A DNA stretch of 64,000 bases from Methanosarcina baikalica (lineage in GTDB: Archaea; Halobacteriota; Methanosarcinia; Methanosarcinales; Methanosarcinaceae), in contig NZ_JAVKPK010000010.1 of the NCBI RefSeq assembly GCF_031461075.1, forward strand, positions 1 through 64,000, in the 5' to 3' direction. The notes beneath the pieces are model-generated. The model was not told where the DNA came from, did no database searches, and worked only from the letters and a program-made list of their open reading frames with translations. Positions 37,312-46,514 of this stretch are shown piece by piece. Made by a program: the position numbers and the translations under genes. Every line of letters begins with the position of its first letter. Within the stretch, counting starts at the first letter, position 1.

Positions 37312-37998
37312 ATGTATAAAATAAGGTTGTTCTTTGTGCTGTTACTGCTGGCACTGATTTTACCCACCGTTTCGGCCGCATCTGAAGCAAATCCAGAAAG
37401 GCTTTTAGACCATCCGTGGGATCATTCTCCTATCACAGTATACATAGACAAAGATGTACCTGAACACTACAGTCCCACCTATTACACACAGATTGAAAAG
37501 GCTCTGGAATACTGGGAAGAAGGGGGAAACGGTAAGCTTGAATATACTCCTGTTTTTGAACTTGTTGATTCAAAAGAAGCTGATATCAATATCAGATGGG
37601 TCGAAAACCTGGAAAATATCGAAGGCGTTCCCTCAGGCGTTGCAGGCTATGCAAGCCCCAGCGTAGCAGATGGGCGATTTGTAAGAGTAAATATAGTGCT
37701 TGAGGCAGGAAACTACCAGGGGAAAGCCTGGCGCCAGTACGGCGATGCTACAATTCTTTCTATTACAAAGCACGAATTGGGGCACGCTCTGGGATTGGGG
37801 CACAGCAGCGACAGGCGAGACATTATGTATCCGGAATACGAGCAGAGAGACAATATAAATCCTATACTGCTGAGCAAATACGGAACCCTTCTGCGTGTGG
37901 CAGCTTTTGCAGCTCTGGTAATCCTCCTGTTTCTCGGGGTAAGCTGGCAATACAGCAGAAAAAAAAGGAAAACACTTGAGGATAAGTATTTCAAGTAA
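37312..37998 (+). CDS. Membrane-anchored matrixin-type metalloprotease
   Basis: Extracytoplasmic zinc protease of 228 residues. A signal peptide (about 1-22, ending VSA) is followed by a matrixin-like domain with TKHELGHALGLGHSSDRRDIMYP, the H-E-x-x-H-x-x-G-x-x-H zinc site and the Met-turn. A transmembrane helix near 185-205 and a short basic tail anchor it at the C-terminus. AGGAA precedes the ATG. The substrate is unknown. No pro-domain or cysteine switch is evident. Confidence 0.87.
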   Translation: MYKIRLFFVLLLLALILPTVSAASEANPERLLDHPWDHSPITVYIDKDVPEHYSPTYYTQIEKALEYWEEGGNGKLEYTPVFELVDSKEADINIRWVENLENIEGVPSGVAGYASPSVADGRFVRVNIVLEAGNYQGKAWRQYGDATILSITKHELGHALGLGHSSDRRDIMYPEYEQRDNINPILLSKYGTLLRVAAFAALVILLFLGVSWQYSRKKRKTLEDKYFK

Positions 37999-38023
37999 AA
38001 AATTTACACACCGTAAATCCGGA

Positions 38024-38461
38024 TTAAATAGGCGACTCTGAAGGCTTTTTATTCTCTGTGACGAACCTTTTAAAGAAATCTTTGAAATAAACAGGAAGGG
38101 TGTCCATTCCCAGAATGCTATCAAGCGAGGTCCACGCATATTCCATATGTTCGTAGCTCAACTTTACATCAGCAATAAAGTACCCGCCATCATATACTAT
38201 TGCGATCACCTTTTTTTCCGGAAGCTCAAAGGTAACATACCCTGCAATTTCCCCGGGGACAATTGAAATCCCGGTTTCCTCCCAGACCTCCCTAACGACA
38301 GCGTCTTGGAGGGTCTCTCCAGGGGCAAGTTTCCCCCCCGGCAGGTCCCATTTGCCCGGGTTAGTATGAGAGTTTTCCGAGCGCCTGAGAAGCAGGAATT
38401 TGCCTTTCTCATCCCGGAGAATGGCATATACGGAAATGATATAAGATTTCTCCAGATTCAT
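38024..38461 (-). CDS. Nudix hydrolase
   Basis: A 145-residue pyrophosphohydrolase. The Nudix box G-x5-E-x7-R-E-x-x-E-E-x-G is complete (GGKLAPGETLQDAVVREVWE then ETGI). The N-terminal strand IISVYAILRDEKGKFLLLRRS is typical, and the overall form resembles MutT-like proteins acting on nucleotides or sugar nucleotides. No ribosome site is seen, so the mRNA may be leaderless. Substrate not assignable. Confidence 0.87.
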   Translation of the reverse strand: MNLEKSYIISVYAILRDEKGKFLLLRRSENSHTNPGKWDLPGGKLAPGETLQDAVVREVWEETGISIVPGEIAGYVTFELPEKKVIAIVYDGGYFIADVKLSYEHMEYAWTSLDSILGMDTLPVYFKDFFKRFVTENKKPSESPI

Positions 38462-39061
38462 ACAATAATATGTGAGATTTCCCTGTCTTAAAGGCTGGCT
38501 CTTTTAAGATATTCAGAAAATGCCGCCTTAAAAGCATCTTTCAATATGCACCTTTTAAGGAGTAGCAGAGTTGCCTCAAAATTAAATAGACTGAAGCAAT
38601 AAAAAAATGGCTCGAAAAAAGACACATAGAAGAAAGAATCAATAGAGAAAAAGTATCCTCTTCAAATTCAATGGAGAATTTTCCAACTCGAAAACTATTC
38701 AACAAATTTACCACATAGTTATAAAGTTAAATGTGTCGTTTGAAGCTGTTTATTAAACTTAATTAAATTTTTAGTTTTTTAGCAAATACATGAAATTTAC
38801 TTTTACCCATACAATTTGAAGAGGATACGAGAAAAACAATAATCATAAAAGGTCGACAAAAAGGTCACTATTTATTAATTTTTAAAGACGGTAATAAAAT
38901 ACTACGTAATAAACTATTCTATATTAGCCCGAATAGGAAGACATATCTTCTTTTTTACTGATGTCTTTTTAGAGTTGGACTAAACACTCACTTTTCCAAG
39001 GATTCATGGAGTCAAATTCAGGTTTAAAGAATTCCTTTTTGAATTAAGGAGGCAAAATAAA
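38462..39061. other. Spacer containing a MITE-like element
   Basis: AT-rich spacer of 600 bases between divergent genes. The 176-bp element at 38653-38828 with an 8-bp target duplication explains the middle part. AAGGAGG near 39049 is the ribosome site of the next gene. Confidence 0.45.
38653..38828. mobile_element. MITE-like element with 16-bp perfect inverted ends and 8-bp duplication
   Basis: GTATCCTCTTCAAATT (38653-38668) is repeated as a perfect inverted copy at 38813-38828, and the similarity extends six more bases inward with two mismatches. GAGAAAAA flanks the element on both sides (38645-38652, 38829-38836), a clean 8-bp target-site duplication. There is no ORF inside. An 8-bp duplication points to a transposase family with that staggered cut, such as IS66- or IS256-like enzymes. 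Confidence 0.8.
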
Positions 39062-40357
39062 ATGAAAATTAACAAACGCCTGACAGTTTGGTTTGGAGCA
39101 TTTTTTGTTTTTTTGATCATGACTATAGGGAATGGAGTTGCAGATCCGGCACAGGGCACGGAAACCCGGATAACCACCAATGAGTCAGCTCAGTCGAACC
39201 CTGATATCTACAAAAACCTGATCGTGTGGCAGGATGAACGCAATGGAGATGAAAACACAGATATCTACATGTACGACTTATCCACCTCAAAGGAAACCCG
39301 AATCACCAAAAGCGGATCAGCGATGGATCCTGCTATCTATGGCAACAGGATTGTGTGGATGGATGGTCGCAATGGAGGAAGCTTAGATGCAGATAGCTGG
39401 CCTGTTGGAAACTGGGATATCTACATGTATGACCTTTCCACCTCCACTGAATACCAGATAACAACTAATGAGTTAATGCAGAAAAATCCTGATATCTATG
39501 GTGACAGGGTCGTGTGGACAGATGAGCGCAATGGAAACTCAGATATCTACATGCAAAATCTTTCCACTTCCAAGCAAATTCGGATCACCACCAATGCATC
39601 AGAGCAGTATCATCCTAAAATTTACAGTAACACTATAGTGTGGGAAGATTTGCGCAATGGAAACGACGAAAATTTCAACTACGATATCTACATGTACGAC
39701 CTCTCCACTTCCACGGAAACCGGGATCGTTACAAATGAATTTTATCGGGAGCATACTGGTAATATCTACGGTAAAAAGATCGTGTATACGACTGAACCAG
39801 CAGGTGATCTTGTCTGGATGCATGACCTCTCTACTTCACAAGACACTTTGATCGCCGCCGATGCGTGGGGCCCGGATATCTACGGGGATAGGATAGTGTA
39901 TCATGGAGGAGGAACCGGGATGCCGATGCGTATGTACAATATCTCCACTTCCACGGAAACTGAGATAACCACCGACGATACAGGAACGAGTCCTGCTATC
40001 TACGGGAACAGAATTGTGTGGGCTGATGACCGCAATGAAAACTACGATATCTACATGTTCACACTCAGTTCAAGCTTTCCGGTTGCTGCATTCTCTGCAT
40101 CCCCATCTTCAGGAAAAGCTCCATTGAAAGTAACATTTACTGACAAAAGTACAGCCTCGCCGACTAAATGGAGATGGAATTTTGGAGACGGAACAAAGTC
40201 ATCAGTCAAGAATCCCAAACATACGTATTCAAAAACCGGAAACTATACGGTGTCACTTACAGCAACCAATTCTGCAGGCAGTAATACAACGACAAAAACA
40301 AATTACATAAAAGTGACCACAAATACAAGACCGGGTATATACTCAAAAAGCAAATAA
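39062..40357 (+). CDS. Secreted beta-propeller/PKD surface protein
   Basis: A 431-residue secreted protein. A signal peptide (about 1-28) is followed by some seven TolB-like repeats of roughly 45 residues built on D-I-Y-G-x-R-I-V-W-x-D-x-R-N-G-x-x-D-I-Y-M, each ending in STSTETxITT. A single PKD domain closes it (FSASPSSGKAPLKVTFTDKS, then WNFGDGTKSSVKNPKHTYS). Such proteins belong to the Methanosarcina cell envelope. No transmembrane anchor or sorting motif follows the PKD domain, so it is either released or truncated at the C-terminus. AAGGAGG fixes the start. Confidence 0.85.
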   Translation: MKINKRLTVWFGAFFVFLIMTIGNGVADPAQGTETRITTNESAQSNPDIYKNLIVWQDERNGDENTDIYMYDLSTSKETRITKSGSAMDPAIYGNRIVWMDGRNGGSLDADSWPVGNWDIYMYDLSTSTEYQITTNELMQKNPDIYGDRVVWTDERNGNSDIYMQNLSTSKQIRITTNASEQYHPKIYSNTIVWEDLRNGNDENFNYDIYMYDLSTSTETGIVTNEFYREHTGNIYGKKIVYTTEPAGDLVWMHDLSTSQDTLIAADAWGPDIYGDRIVYHGGGTGMPMRMYNISTSTETEITTDDTGTSPAIYGNRIVWADDRNENYDIYMFTLSSSFPVAAFSASPSSGKAPLKVTFTDKSTASPTKWRWNFGDGTKSSVKNPKHTYSKTGNYTVSLTATNSAGSNTTTKTNYIKVTTNTRPGIYSKSK

Positions 40358-40400
40358 ACCTTTATTAAAAAACAGATAAAAACTTCAAGGATAATGGGTA

Positions 40401-40496
40401 GTGGGGGAAGTTATTTATCAGATATGACAGAACGAACACTTTCTTTTTATTCCGATTTGAGAGTGATTCTCCTGTTTTTTCAATAAGTCCCCCCAC
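40401..40496. repeat. Short inverted-repeat element
   Basis: GTGGGGGAAGTTATT (40401-40415) faces AATAAGTCCCCCCAC (40482-40496), matching at 13 of 15 positions. It is 96 bp long, without an ORF or clear target duplication. It could be a MITE remnant, or a terminator-type hairpin behind the propeller gene. Confidence 0.45.
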
Positions 40497-40760
40497 GATT
40501 TAATTTTTGACTCTTTTTAGTTCATTTGAAATTCTCAAGACCTCACTTTTACTTTTCTTGTGCCGAAACACCTTGATATTTCTATTTGGATTCGATTTGA
40601 TCCAGCTCTAGTCTTAGAAGAATCATTTCAATAGAAGAATTTGAAAAATCAAGAGAAGGAAAGAATGTTTAAAAACAAATAGAAAGTATTAAGACTAACA
40701 TTTTTCAAATGAGAAATAAGTACGGGAAGAAGTGATAAAAAATAAGGAAAAGTCGCATTC

Positions 40761-40931
40761 AAGAGCCGTATCTTCAATATACTTAGTTTTATTTGTTTAA
40801 TTTACATTTTGTCAACTTCATTGGTATCTTCTGTACAAAGTGATTCTTCAACAATTACTGAAACTCAATTACCAACAAGAAATCAGGCCGCTGGGGTCGA
40901 TGTACACAATGGCAGGATAATGTACGGATAA
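40761..40931 (+). pseudogene. Fragment of a secreted propeller-type protein
   Basis: The frame reads a signal-peptide-like stretch (ILSFICLIYILSTSLVSS) followed by TETQLPTRNQAAGVDVHNG and a stop after RIMYG. This resembles the first repeat of TolB-like surface proteins such as the one encoded just upstream. There is no start codon (a stop lies directly before it) and no continuation, so it is a relic. Confidence 0.45.
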
Positions 40932-41066
40932 ATGAAATAAAAGCCAGGTATCTACCAAGAGACAACAACCCTGGAAAGCATCTACAAGAAGGTAACAGGT
41001 GAAGTGAGGGCCCGCACAGCCATAATAAGGATTTATTATGAAGCAATCACTACGGAGATGAATTAA

Positions 41067-41537
41067 TTGGATGAAGGATTAGCATTTGCTCTAATAATCC
41101 CAATATTTTTTATATTGATACCCATTAGTATCTCGTTTGTTATTTTATACGCAATCTTAAGAGATAAAAAACTAAGTATTGCGGGGTCAATTATTGGACT
41201 GCCACTTGCTTTCGGGATTGCATATGCCATCCCTATTAGTGACGGAGAGGGCATTATATGGTATCTTATGAATATAGATCTAGTGGCAGGGTCACCTTTT
41301 GCTCCTTATATAATGGCTATTTTTTTTGGTATGTTTACGGCGTTTATGGGACTAATTGCCACAAAGATAATGGTTCGCGTCCCCAATTTATTGAAAAAGA
41401 ACTTAGAGGCACTACAGGGAAATGAAGCGGAAGTTAATTCCAAGAAGAAATTGGATAATTTATGGATATTTATATTTGTCATCGTAGCTGCATATCTTTT
41501 CTATACATTCATTCTGCCTATATTTTTCAATATTTAA
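41067..41537 (+). CDS. Small multi-pass membrane protein, unknown function
   Basis: A 156-residue protein with four predicted transmembrane helices (about 5-27, 34-53, 77-99 and 133-153), and a polar loop before the last helix (KKNLEALQGNEAEVNSKKKL). The TTG start is supported by GGAG about seven bases upstream. I do not recognise a family. The flanking relic and AOR gene offer no hint. Confidence 0.6.
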   Translation: MDEGLAFALIIPIFFILIPISISFVILYAILRDKKLSIAGSIIGLPLAFGIAYAIPISDGEGIIWYLMNIDLVAGSPFAPYIMAIFFGMFTAFMGLIATKIMVRVPNLLKKNLEALQGNEAEVNSKKKLDNLWIFIFVIVAAYLFYTFILPIFFNI

Positions 41538-41739
41538 GTTCATTTAGACTTCTTAAGCTATCTGTGATATTTATATTCACAAGAGATTTTGAAGGGTCTG
41601 TTGAATTCGTATCTTTCCGACTCATTTCTTTTGACAAACGATCTCAAGTTAAAGGTTTTCTTCAGAAGACCGATGCCAGAAAAGTATAAAAATAAAGAGT
41701 TAAAAAATTAAATAGGAAAAGAAAAAAAGAGGATTGAAT

Positions 41740-43476
41740 GTGAATGGATGGACAGGAAAAACAGTATATTTAGACCTTAGCTCCGAATCAGTTAATGTTA
41801 TCAAGACTGATGAAAAGTTAATCCGCAGTTATCTCGGTGGTAGAGGACTTGGGGTAAAATTGCTTTCCGGGCTTGCATATCCTGATATAAACCCTCTTGG
41901 TCCCGAGAATCCTCTGATCTTCACGTCCGGGCTGCTTACAGGCCTTGCACCTATGGCTTCAGGAGCAGTTCTTACATCAAAGTCTCCTCTGACAGGCACA
42001 ATATTCAGCTGGAACGCAAGCGGAGGCTTCGGGAGAGAACTGAAGAAAACTGAGATTGATGCTCTGATTATTACAGGAAAAGCAAAAAAACCTTCTTATG
42101 TAGAGGTTAGGGAAGGAGGCGTCGAAATTGTGCCTGCAGAAGGGCTCTGGGGAAAGAATGTCAGAACCTGTACTGAAATTCTCAAAAGCAGAGGAAGCAT
42201 AGCCTGCATAGGCAGGGCAGGAGAAAAACAGGTTCTGATTTCATCTTTTGTCATTGATTCCATCCACAGTGGGAGAGGAGGGTTAGGAGCGGTTGCAGGC
42301 TCAAAGATGCTGAAGGCTGTAGTTGTGAAAGGAGAAAAAGAACTTCTACCTGCCAATTCTGAGATATTCGGAGAACTTAACACAAAAATATTGAAGCTTT
42401 TCGACGCAAGCCCTATGCTCTCAAAAGGACTTCAAAACTACGGTACACCTGCGCTTGTAAAACTGCTGGATTACATGAATCTCATTCCAAGCAGGAACTT
42501 TTCCGGAAGAGGAACTTCTTTTGCAAATCTGTTTTCAGGAGAACGTATCAAAGCCAGTTTTGATCTTGAAAAAGAAAGCTGCCCTGCCTGTCCGCTGGGC
42601 TGCAAAAAGAGAATTAAAAAGACAGGGCAGATTTTGCCTGACTATGATTCCCTCTGGGCTTTCGGGTTTAACCTTGAGAACCCTGATTTCGCTTCAGTAC
42701 TCAATGCTGACAGGATATGCAAGGACTATGGGATTGACCCTATTTCTGCAGGTTCGATTATTGGCGCGTGCGCAGAACTCAAATCCGAGATAATCGAAGC
42801 TTATGAGCTGGAATCTTTGCTTTTGGAAATTGGGGAAGGCTCAGAAATTGAGGGAGGAGGCAAACCCGGAAATGGAGCCAGGAAATATCTTTCAGGCAGG
42901 GGGAGAGAAGAGCTGAGCATGGATGTAAAGGGTCTCGAGCTTGGAGGCTTTGATCCGAGAGGGATCAGGGGGCAGGCCCTGGCTTATGCTACATCCAGCC
43001 ACGGCGGAGATTACCTGACTGCTTTCATGGTTGGACCCGAGATTCTTGGAAAGCCCGTTAGTCTTGACCGCCTGAGCCTTAAAGGAAAAGCAGGTATCCT
43101 CCAGGTCTTTGAAAACATAGCTGCAGTACTGGATTCTCTTGTGTTCTGCCCGTTCTCGGTCTTTGCCCTCAATGAAGAACTCTGTTCAGCTCTTTTGCTT
43201 TCGGCTACAGGTATAGAAATATCGCCTGCGGAACTCCTGAAAATAGGAGAAAGAATCTATAACCTTGAAAGAACTTATAATCTGAAAGCAGGTTTCACCT
43301 GGAAAGACGACACACTTCCGGAAAGACTGTTTGAAAATGAGGAAGAAATCGAAGGATACGGGCTTCCCGGAAAGGAGTTTGAAGCCGCGATTCAGGAATA
43401 TTATCATTACCGTGGTTGGGATGAAAAAGGGGTGCCTCTGTTAGAGAAGTTGAAAGAACTTGAGCTCAGCTGTTAA
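41740..43476 (+). CDS. Aldehyde ferredoxin oxidoreductase-family tungstoenzyme
   Basis: Member of the AOR/FOR family, which oxidises aldehydes using a tungsten bis-pterin centre and a [4Fe-4S] cluster, passing electrons to ferredoxin. The cluster ligands appear as SCPACPLGC, with C283, C286 and C290 counted from the TTG at 41734, and the late cysteine in VFCPFSVF. Pterin-binding strings include LGGRGLGVKLL and SSHGGDYLTAF. Length (578) is somewhat below the 600-620 of classical AORs. I prefer GTG 41740 because GAGG lies seven bases before it, too close to the TTG. No small ferredoxin-like subunit or molybdopterin gene is adjacent. The substrate is unknown. Confidence 0.87.
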   Translation: MNGWTGKTVYLDLSSESVNVIKTDEKLIRSYLGGRGLGVKLLSGLAYPDINPLGPENPLIFTSGLLTGLAPMASGAVLTSKSPLTGTIFSWNASGGFGRELKKTEIDALIITGKAKKPSYVEVREGGVEIVPAEGLWGKNVRTCTEILKSRGSIACIGRAGEKQVLISSFVIDSIHSGRGGLGAVAGSKMLKAVVVKGEKELLPANSEIFGELNTKILKLFDASPMLSKGLQNYGTPALVKLLDYMNLIPSRNFSGRGTSFANLFSGERIKASFDLEKESCPACPLGCKKRIKKTGQILPDYDSLWAFGFNLENPDFASVLNADRICKDYGIDPISAGSIIGACAELKSEIIEAYELESLLLEIGEGSEIEGGGKPGNGARKYLSGRGREELSMDVKGLELGGFDPRGIRGQALAYATSSHGGDYLTAFMVGPEILGKPVSLDRLSLKGKAGILQVFENIAAVLDSLVFCPFSVFALNEELCSALLLSATGIEISPAELLKIGERIYNLERTYNLKAGFTWKDDTLPERLFENEEEIEGYGLPGKEFEAAIQEYYHYRGWDEKGVPLLEKLKELELSC

Positions 43477-43922
43477 AGAAAAAACAGAAAAGAATTCCAG
43501 GAGCTTTTACTATATCACTAACTCCACATAGAAGATAGAAATCTTATAAAGTAAAGTATTTTCTCTATGAAATCCAATATTTCCTTTAACTCATGGATTT
43601 TTTTCTGGATGTTTTAGGCATTTTTCCCTGAAATCCGGTATAAAGACGCAAAATCTCGCATAAGCGTTATATAGTCAAGGATAATTAATCGTATTAGTTC
43701 TCGACCTGTAGATAGGTTCTGCAGGCACCCCCAAATTAAGAACATTTTTCAGTTTTGCCATACAGGACAGTTAATCAATGTATGGATAAATAGGAGACAG
43801 GCTTAAAAATCAGGAAAGCCTTCTTATACTATTTCACCGGAGCCGCGGAAAATTTTCCGGTAAATCCGGAATGACGTTTACAATTTATATATAAACACTT
43901 TAAAACGTATGGGAGAATCTCT
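43477..43922. other. Promoter spacer of the aIF5A gene
   Basis: No gene is seen. TTTATATATAA at about 43884-43894 is a strong TATA box, and a hairpin TTCCGG/CCGGAA occurs at 43855-43871. GGGAG precedes the ATG at 43923. Confidence 0.5.
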
Positions 43923-44309
43923 ATGAAACAGCAGGTAGAAGTAAAGGAGCTCAAAGAAGGGAAATACGTAATCATTGATGACGAAGCATGCGTCATAAAA
44001 AGCATTACCAAGTCCAAACCCGGGAAACACGGAGCTGCAAAGGCAAGAATAGAGGTTATTGGCCTCTTTGATGGCCAGAAGCGCTCTTACATAGGTTCAG
44101 TCGCAACTAAAATCTATGTTCCGATTGTGGAAAGAAAGAGTGCACAGATAATCTCAATTGCCGGTAACATTGCCCAGCTTATGGACATGGGAGATTACTC
44201 AACCTTTGAAATCGTAATTCCTGATGAATATAAGGACAGGGTTAAAGAGGGTGAAGAGGTTTCTTACATCACAGCTCTTGGCAAGATTAAACTCGATATA
44301 CGGACATAA
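43923..44309 (+). CDS. eif5A: Translation factor aIF5A
   Basis: A 128-residue factor that promotes peptide bond formation at difficult sequences. The loop SKPGKHGAAKA presents Lys35, the residue modified to deoxyhypusine/hypusine. The C-terminal OB domain follows (RSYIGSVATKIYVPIV). The gene is followed by agmatinase on the same strand 83 bases on. This is functionally apt because the lysine modification uses spermidine. Confidence 0.96.
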   Translation: MKQQVEVKELKEGKYVIIDDEACVIKSITKSKPGKHGAAKARIEVIGLFDGQKRSYIGSVATKIYVPIVERKSAQIISIAGNIAQLMDMGDYSTFEIVIPDEYKDRVKEGEEVSYITALGKIKLDIRT

Positions 44310-44392
44310 ATTTCCGAAAAATAAGGCGAAAACTCAGGTTAATAGCCTGAGTCATTCTTTTTTAAGTAAATAATTTCATATCAGGTTAGAGT

Positions 44393-45268
44393 ATGTTTTT
44401 ACCCAATTCCTTTATAGATGCTCTCGCAGACTATGAATCTGCACGTTATGTTATCTTCGGCGTGCCTTTTGACAACACCTCTTCTTACAGGGCAGGCAGC
44501 CGCTGGGCTCCGGACGCCATGAGACAGGCTTCTGCAAATTTTGAAAGTTATAACCCGACTTTTGACATCGATCTTGTGGATCTTCCCATCTATGATGCAG
44601 GAAACCTGGAGACTTCAGCCTCGGTTGATGAGACCTTGCAGAGCCTTTATGATTCTGCAAAAGATCTCCTTAACGAAGGAAAACTTCCCATTATGCTTGG
44701 AGGGGAGCATTCCCTGACATATGCTATGGTAAAAGCCTGTGCCGAATTCGCAGGAGAGGATTTCGGGGTCCTTGTTCTTGATGCCCATTTTGACCTCAGG
44801 GAAGAGTACAGGGGATTCAAGCATAACCATGCCTGCGTATCCCGGAATATTCTCAATCAGGTTACAAAGAATCTGGTCTCTATAGGGATTAGAAGCGGCC
44901 CGGAAGAAGAGTGGGTTTTTGCCAGGGAAAATAACCTGAAGTATTATACAGCCGATGATGTAGAATCCATAGGTATGGTAGAGGTTCTCAAAGAAGCCCT
45001 TGAGTGGCTGGACTGCGACCACATATATCTTTCCCTTGATATGGACGCCATAGACCCGGCTTACGCCCCTGGGCTCGGCACGCCGGAACCTTTCGGCCTG
45101 AGTGCGCGGGATGTAAGAACTGCAGTAAGGACTCTTGCCCCTTTCTCAATGGCTTTTGATATTGTAGAAATCGCCCCCGAATATGATTCCGGACAAACGG
45201 CCATGCTCGGGGTAAAACTGATGAGGGAGTTTATCGCTTCCCATGCTAAAAGCTGCAGGAAAGCATAA
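44393..45268 (+). CDS. speB: Agmatinase
   Basis: Ureohydrolase that turns agmatine into putrescine and urea with two Mn2+ ions. Ligand motifs are all present: GGEHSLTYAM, DAHFDLR and SLDMDAIDPAYAPGLGTPEP. Length 291 is normal. It lies directly behind aIF5A and could supply the polyamine for its modification. In archaea arginine decarboxylase makes agmatine upstream. AGGTTAGAG precedes the ATG. Confidence 0.93.
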   Translation: MFLPNSFIDALADYESARYVIFGVPFDNTSSYRAGSRWAPDAMRQASANFESYNPTFDIDLVDLPIYDAGNLETSASVDETLQSLYDSAKDLLNEGKLPIMLGGEHSLTYAMVKACAEFAGEDFGVLVLDAHFDLREEYRGFKHNHACVSRNILNQVTKNLVSIGIRSGPEEEWVFARENNLKYYTADDVESIGMVEVLKEALEWLDCDHIYLSLDMDAIDPAYAPGLGTPEPFGLSARDVRTAVRTLAPFSMAFDIVEIAPEYDSGQTAMLGVKLMREFIASHAKSCRKA

Positions 45269-45435
45269 GCCACGAGAACAGAAGAGTTAAGAAGGATGTA
45301 TAAAAGTCAGATACTGATAGAGTGGTTTCGGCTTTTTGCGAACTCAAAAACTGCTGGAAAAGGACGAAGTATTAAAGCTTCGGAACTTTTCCATTATTCA
45401 ATACACATTTTTATTCGAAAACTGTTTATTATGTG

Positions 45436-45612
45436 TTAAGAGCGCCACAGGGCTATGATCTTATCAATTGCTATGTGCGTGTACTTTCCATTCTGCTCAA
45501 GAGTTAGCACGTTGTCTGCGCAGGCTGCCACCTTTCCGTTAAAAATATCAGGGCCTCCACAATAAACATCTATAACTTCGCCAAGATGGTGTTCCACTAT
45601 AAAAGATTGCAT
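45436..45612 (-). CDS. Small Sm-like protein, copy 1 (58 residues)
   Basis: A short gene starting MQSFIVEHHLGEVIDVYCGG, preceded by GAGGTG. It is 58 residues and is closely similar to the neighbouring 59-residue gene at 45953-46132. The pattern (I-x-V-Y-C-G-G-P-D-I-F-x-G-x-V then D-N-V-L-T-L-E, then H-I-A-I-D-K-I-I-A-L-W) fits the five-strand Sm/Hfq-like barrel. No function is known to me, and RNA binding is an inference from the fold. It lies on the minus strand, convergent with speB. Confidence 0.75.
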   Translation of the reverse strand: MQSFIVEHHLGEVIDVYCGGPDIFNGKVAACADNVLTLEQNGKYTHIAIDKIIALWRS

Positions 45613-45952
45613 TTCTTTACACCTCAGTATTCTCCAAAGTATTGGACTCTGATCCTGCTGGTTTGAATCAGCTTTCTTTCCCGTTATAAGGGCTTTTTCA
45701 GGTAAAAAGAGATTTTTTAATTCGTTTTACTCCATTTAAGACTGAAGCAATATCAGTTTTCTCACATGTCTGTAAGGTTTTTGTCTATCTCTGCCTGATC
45801 CCGCTTATTCTTACCGGAAATAAAAGCCCTAATCCAGCTGTCTGGAGCGTTATCTAACTTAAAGTAGATTTAGGAAAAGATCATCAAGACCTGTCCTTAC
45901 TCCAATTGTTCCCTATAATATAAGTCTGATTTTGAAATATAATATTCTGAGC
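45613..45952. other. Spacer between the two small Sm-like genes
   Basis: About 340 AT-rich bases with no gene seen. It must hold the promoter of copy 1, so the two copies are probably transcribed separately. Confidence 0.4.
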
Positions 45953-46132
45953 TTATTGAGACCAGAGGGCTATTATTTTATCGATGGCTATATGGGTAAG
46001 TTTCCCTTCATTATTGAGCGTGAGGACGTTATCGGCACAGGCTTCTACAGTTCCCCCAAAGACATCAGGCCCACCACAGTAAACATCTATATCCTTGTTG
46101 AGATAATGTTCAACTATAAAGGATTGCATCAT
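45953..46132 (-). CDS. Small Sm-like protein, copy 2 (59 residues)
   Basis: Paralogue of the gene at 45436-45612: after alignment about two thirds of positions are identical, including SFIVEH, DVYCGGPD, CADNVLTL and HIAIDKIIALW. AGGAGG lies seven bases before the first of two consecutive ATG codons. The tandem arrangement with separate ribosome sites and conserved protein sequence against diverged DNA shows that both are real genes. An Sm-like barrel is the likely fold. Confidence 0.75.
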   Translation of the reverse strand: MMQSFIVEHYLNKDIDVYCGGPDVFGGTVEACADNVLTLNNEGKLTHIAIDKIIALWSQ

Positions 46133-46514
46133 GTATTTTCCTCCTGTTTATTTTCTTTGTGACTTGCTTATACACCTATCATCTTGCTGACATAAACTAT
46201 CTTTATATCCGCGATGTCCATTAATTGTAACTACCCTTTCATTTCTTATAAATATATTTAGAAACTAAAATTGATTTTAGGAATTCCACGCCGTAAATCC
46301 CTGGAAAGAAAATTAGCTATTAGCTTACTCACCTGAAAGCCTGTATATTTCTCAGGGTCTCGTTTTCCCGGAAATAAAAATAATTATATGAGGTTGTTTC
46401 TTCAGGTTTATGTATGTTAGAGAATTTGGGAAAACTAAGTTTAGCTGGAAAATATTATGAAACCAGCTTTTAATAAGATGGGACAAAGGAAATCATTTTT
46501 TTCTTCAAGGTATA
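46133..46514. other. Gene-free stretch
   Basis: The AT-rich promoter region of the small Sm-like gene copy 2 and the 3' flank of the HTH gene. Nothing else seen. Confidence 0.4.

Larger units (their letters stand above)
40358..41066. other. Spacer with an inverted repeat and a decayed secreted-protein fragment
   Basis: No intact gene is seen. It contains the inverted repeat GTGGGGG(A/G)A(G/C)TTATT at 40401-40415 and 40482-40496 and a fragment of a secreted protein at 40761-40931. Confidence 0.4.
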
